From contig CAJVPJ010000214.1 of assembly GCA_910592205.1 (NCBI GenBank), positions 1 through 34,327 on the forward strand: a stretch of DNA of 34,327 bases. The letters run 5' to 3'. Below the pieces are notes generated by a model that worked only from the letters and a program-made list of their open reading frames with translations, was not told the DNA's origin and made no database searches. The DNA comes from Paraglomus occultum. Its lineage: Eukaryota > Glomeromycota > Glomeromycetes > Paraglomerales > Paraglomeraceae. Of this stretch, positions 31,287 to 34,327 are shown piece after piece (position 1 is the stretch's first letter; each line of letters starts with the position of its first letter). Made by a program: the position numbers and the translations under genes.

Positions 31287-31357
31287 CTGATTAAACTACC
31301 CGGGTACTTTGCAAATTCAGGAGTAGATTTGTAAAAAACCCGGGGTAGTTTAGTCAG
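31287..31357. repeat. 71-bp hairpin-forming inverted repeat
   Basis: CTGATTAAACTACCCGGGT (31287-31305) pairs with ACCCGGGGTAGTTTAGTCAG (31338-31357) with one mismatch and one bulge, around a 32-nt loop. The stem includes a CCCGGG core, unusual in this AT-rich DNA. It may be a foldback MITE or structured RNA; there is no coding gene at this position. Confidence 0.7.
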
Positions 31358-32203
31358 TGCACTACGGTAGTTTTGGTCCATTTTAATATTAAGTGTTTTA
31401 GCGTAGGTATAGTAATAGATATTCGATAGCAGTAAGTAGAGTTTAGATTAATACTAGGCTTTATAATAAGATATTTAATATGGCTAATTTCCTTGCTATA
31501 TACTAATTTCAAATTAACAGAACAATCAAACATACTAATACATAGATCTCATGACTTTTCGAAAAACTGCGAGTTAATGCTTACCCCAATACAAAGAAAA
31601 CTGCAAGCCACGTTAAAGGTAAATTACTCGAAATACGCTCGGCAGCTAACAATGGTTAGTTTATTCTGAGTGCTGCGGTATAATCCAGCCAACCCGGCCG
31701 GCAAATTTTCGATTAGTTGGGTGAGTCAGACTTTTTTTTCCGTGAGATAAGTTCACTCGTAATATTAATTTTGAAACACTGTGAAAAATTATAAGCCGTA
31801 CATAATCAGCAAAATGGTTCCAAAAGTGAAGGCTCACATTTGACGGTTGCACTGAAATGACAGAACGTTTGAGTAGTGATAACAACAAAAGCGTGAAATT
31901 TGTTTACCGTTACAAATATGGCACGCGATTTGTTTACTTTCCAGCTCGGACGTACATTTCCACGTGATACGAACTTTTTTTTCGCGGTACTATGACGTAT
32001 TATTTATATTAATATTAGGAACTTTCTAGATCTGATATAAAAATTCCACCAATAGAATGCAACTGACTAACATCCCCTGAACGGTTGCATATAATCTATT
32101 TATACGCCGTTTCCCCCCGCAACGAAAAATCACTCAACTCACTGGAATAATACACATACCATGAGAGCATCTATAAACGCATACATCTCTGTACTGACTC
32201 ACA
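31358..32203. other. Spacer without supported gene
   Basis: A minus-strand frame at 31661-31888 ('KKSLTHPTNRKFAGRVGWII') is partly protein-like but starts without a recognisable domain. The G+C-rich string CCAACCCGGCCGGCAAA near 31688 may belong to a dispersed repeat. Nothing else seen. Confidence 0.3.
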
Positions 32204-33045
32204 ATGAGGACAAGAAAGACTTTGCTCTATGAAGAAAAAAACGGAAGAAGTTTGATAACTGTTTTAAAACAGGAAGGCTTGTAGAGCGAGACTCGAAAAG
32301 CAGTTGAATTATACGAAAAAGACTCTGCCAAAGGACCTCCGGCACAATACAACTTAGCGGGGTGCTATTAACGCCGCGAAAAAGAATTAGCAGAGAAACT
32401 AGAAAGCAGTTATTGTTACGGATTTGGATTAGAAACATTTATTGAATTAAAAAAATCGGCCGAGCGGTCAAATTATACCAAAAAGCAGTTGATGCTCGGG
32501 GCAATATAGACTTGCCCGCTGTTATGGAAGCGGCACTGGGAGTTGGAAAGAACAGTTTAAAAGCATCGGAGTTGTATCAGAAGCTTTGTTATTGTGCCCA
32601 CCTGCGCCATCGGGAATGATCAGACCGCCGTTCAGTCATGTCGGAGAGCACAATACAGTTTGGGGATTCGAGGTCGCATGTCATGTCTTCTACTGTTTCG
32701 AGTAGATCATCAAATATAATGAAAGCCATTTCAGCTTCTACGTGGATGTTAACAGAGCAATGAGACATTATAAAACGAGAACTTATCACCAATCACCTTC
32801 TCTGACAAAATGTCTTATGTTGGAAAATTAGTTGATAAATATCCCTGATTGGCGTTGTCAGAACTAGTTTAATGCTACAAAAGTTATCTTGTGAAATTGG
32901 AGTGCAGCGTTGCTGTCAAGAAGCAGAGAAATACTTGTCGCAGGGCGGCAGGACGAGGATTATATCAATATGCGGCAGATAGAAGAGCGACCGCACAACA
33001 ACTTGCCAATTGCCGTCAGCGAAACAATATGGAGACATTAATTAG
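32204..33045 (+). pseudogene. Decayed Sel1-repeat gene
   Basis: Plus-strand frames give Sel1 pieces in order. At 32291-32370 'TRKAVELYEKDSAKGPPAQY' and 'NLAGCY' end at a TAA. Near 32465-32500 'AVKLYQKAVDARG' is followed, one frame over, by 'LARCYGSGTG' near 32512-32541. 'GVGKNSLKASELYQK' follows at about 32541-32586. After an unrelated gap, 'GLYQYAADRRATAQQLANC' stands at 32957-33013. These match the K-A-x-x-L-Y-x-K-A and L-A-x-C-Y-x-x-G-x-G signatures of the intact gene at 20785-22542 but lie on the opposite strand about 10 kb away. At least three frameshifts and two stops (TAG near 32270 and the TAA) make it non-functional. A candidate ATG lies at 32204. The piece between 32589 and 32890 shows no Sel1 signal and may be an insertion. 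Confidence 0.75.
32589..32768 (-). CDS. Small antisense ORF inside the Sel1 relic, 59 aa
   Basis: First ATG at 32768. The product contains 'HVEAEMAFIIFDDLLETVED' and 'LSDMTERRSDHSRWRRWAQ', strongly charged and protein-like. It occupies the gap where Sel1 similarity is lost, so it may be an inserted fragment of another gene or an exon. No family recognised. Confidence 0.25.
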   Translation of the reverse strand: MSHCSVNIHVEAEMAFIIFDDLLETVEDMTCDLESPNCIVLSDMTERRSDHSRWRRWAQ

Positions 33046-33351
33046 GAGCTTTAGCATATATGGACCTAATTTGTATGCTCTACTGTTGTTTTTTGTCACA
33101 ATGAGTTGATAAATAAATAAAACTTACTATTACTGTTCACACATGTCTAACCATTATTACCCAATGACAGTCTTATGATCTGTTCTTTCAAATTCGGATG
33201 TGTTAATGTATATTTCTAAAGTGTGTTTTGGAAGTTTTTTTTTGGCATCGCTATCATAATAGAGGTTGCGCAAAATCGTCAGTGCAAGATAATGATGAAA
33301 AGTAACTATTACTATTAATTTTTTGAAGATTCGGTTTAGGTGTTTGGCCAG
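33046..33351. other. Spacer without recognised gene
   Basis: AT-rich, no feature supported. Confidence 0.35.
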
Positions 33352-33503
33352 TACATTTTCCCGAAAGACAAAATGTTACTGAACCTGGATTTGCCTATCT
33401 CAACAGTATTCCGTCCAAAGATTAAATTATCATAAAGCTCGGAAAGCTGGAAAACGCGTCCTGAATAAGGCTACAATAACAAGGACGTTGAAAAGCAAAT
33501 AGA
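33352..33503 (+). pseudogene. Possible Tc1/mariner transposase remnant (helix-turn-helix part)
   Basis: One frame reads 'KDKMLLNLDLPISTVFR', like the L-N-I-P-x-S-T-V-x-R recognition helix of Tc1-type transposases. After a frame change it continues 'NYHKARKAGKRVLNKATITR', like the basic linker and second helix-turn-helix start. No DDE region could be followed beyond 33503. Weak, from pattern only. Confidence 0.3.
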
Positions 33504-34256
33504 CTTTCATAGACGCGAATTATTAAAGCGTTTTTCCAAATAAAAAACTTCACCATAAATGCAAATGGTGGCACTCTGTCCCAAAGCAGGTTTTACTGTA
33601 GAACGTACCATATTAATATTTGATCGTTTGTCATTAGAATTTCGATCATCTAATTAGTCTTGACATAAGTTATTAGTTTGACGAGTTTTTCAAACATGCA
33701 TATTTTATAGTAAGGAACGATACAATCATCAACTGAAATGTTGACCACCTTACGTCCGTTGTCCGTCTCTGGCGTGTTTTTACTTTCACTCATACAGTTG
33801 GAACAGTTATTAATCCCTTAATTATATAGAGACGTTGATATGTTTTGGCTAAGATTTTCAAATAAAGTAAGTTGAATTCGAAGTTTGCGTGACCGTTTAT
33901 GACTGCAGGCAGAGGCCTCGTGTACTATAATGCAAGACACCACCGAAGTGGTTAAAAATCCATCGGCATGCAATGGTATCGAGTTGTAGCTATTATTCCT
34001 TTTGAGTCAATATAATCAAACGTTTTGGCAGCTTCAACATATAGTAATGGAAAGAGGTGAAATTATGAAAGTGATGAGAAAAGTCAGATGTCAAGACCGA
34101 TTTCACGAAAAGACAGTCTATTGGACCATCTAGAGCATTCGTACATTACATTGACTAAATTACAAGTTGCGGCGAACTGATAACTACTAGTATGTAGTAA
34201 GAATGGCTTGTGTAACCGTGTCATGAAAATTACTGTTCATCAATTCACCGATCATG
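33504..34256. other. Spacer without recognised gene
   Basis: Short frames only; no domain or array recognised. Confidence 0.35.
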
Positions 34257-34327
34257 TACAGTGGCCTGCCAAAATTTTACGACCACCTGCCGATCATCCA
34301 ATTGCAATCTGCCACTTGTTCAATTTT
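34257..34327. mobile_element. Start of a probable Tc1/mariner element, cut by the window end
   Basis: The string TA-CAGTGGCCTGCCAAAATT followed by TTACGACCACC has the form of a Tc1-type terminus (TA target, CAGTGGC..., A/T run, CGACCACC). The element body would lie to the right, outside the window, so neither its length nor its transposase can be judged. Confidence 0.5.

Noticed and set aside
31661..31888. Minus-strand 75-codon frame
   Set aside because: Partly protein-like, but it has no recognisable domain and may belong to a dispersed repeat.

Overview
The window looks like nuclear DNA of an AT-rich, transposon-rich fungus, most like a Glomeromycotina (arbuscular mycorrhizal) genome. This is inference from gene content: a Sel1-repeat protein, a Crinkler-type (CRN) effector gene, a NYN-domain protein with a short GT-AG intron, a MYND-type zinc-finger protein, a tiny secreted protein, and many decayed Tigger/pogo, Helitron-like, Tc1/mariner and hAT-like relics. 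Gene density is very low, there are no operons, and long AT-rich spacers separate the genes. No tRNA, rRNA or CRISPR array was seen by eye.

Layout. 1-760: the 3' part of a NYN-domain (PIN-like nuclease fold) gene on the minus strand, with one clear intron; its first half is not visible. Directly upstream lie a Tigger/CENP-B-type helix-turn-helix relic (plus strand) and a frame-broken DUF6570/Helitron-like relic (minus strand). 2.1-2.5 kb: two adjacent copies of a small palindromic (MITE-like) repeat. 3.6-3.8 kb: a 68-residue secreted protein. 4-9.4 kb: mostly empty, with a few weak small ORFs. 9.5-10.6 kb: an intact MYND-type zinc-finger protein with a predicted N-myristoylation site. 11-15.9 kb: empty apart from diverged repeats at 14.9-15.3 kb. 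15.9-16.9 kb: a Tigger/pogo transposase wreck and a possible zinc-knuckle piece. 18-20.4 kb: a possible hAT remnant and two small hypothetical ORFs. 20.8-22.5 kb: an intact 12-repeat Sel1 protein whose middle arose by duplication of a four-repeat block. 25.5-26.0 kb: a 516-bp non-autonomous Tc1/mariner-type element with terminal inverted repeats and TA target duplication. 26.8-29.2 kb: small ORFs, one with a TATA box, and a minisatellite bounded by an inverted repeat. 29.9-31.1 kb: a CRN gene broken by one stop and two frameshifts. 32.2-33.0 kb: a second, wrecked Sel1 gene on the opposite strand. 33.4-34.3 kb: Tc1/mariner-like traces, including a terminal repeat that runs off the window end.

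The genes do not form a pathway. The picture is an accessory, fast-evolving compartment where members of expanded families (Sel1, CRN, NYN) are duplicated and degraded among transposon debris. Some reading-frame ORFs here open only with non-ATG codons; for the main genes I moved the start to the first ATG (MYND 10556, Sel1 22542, CRN 31057).
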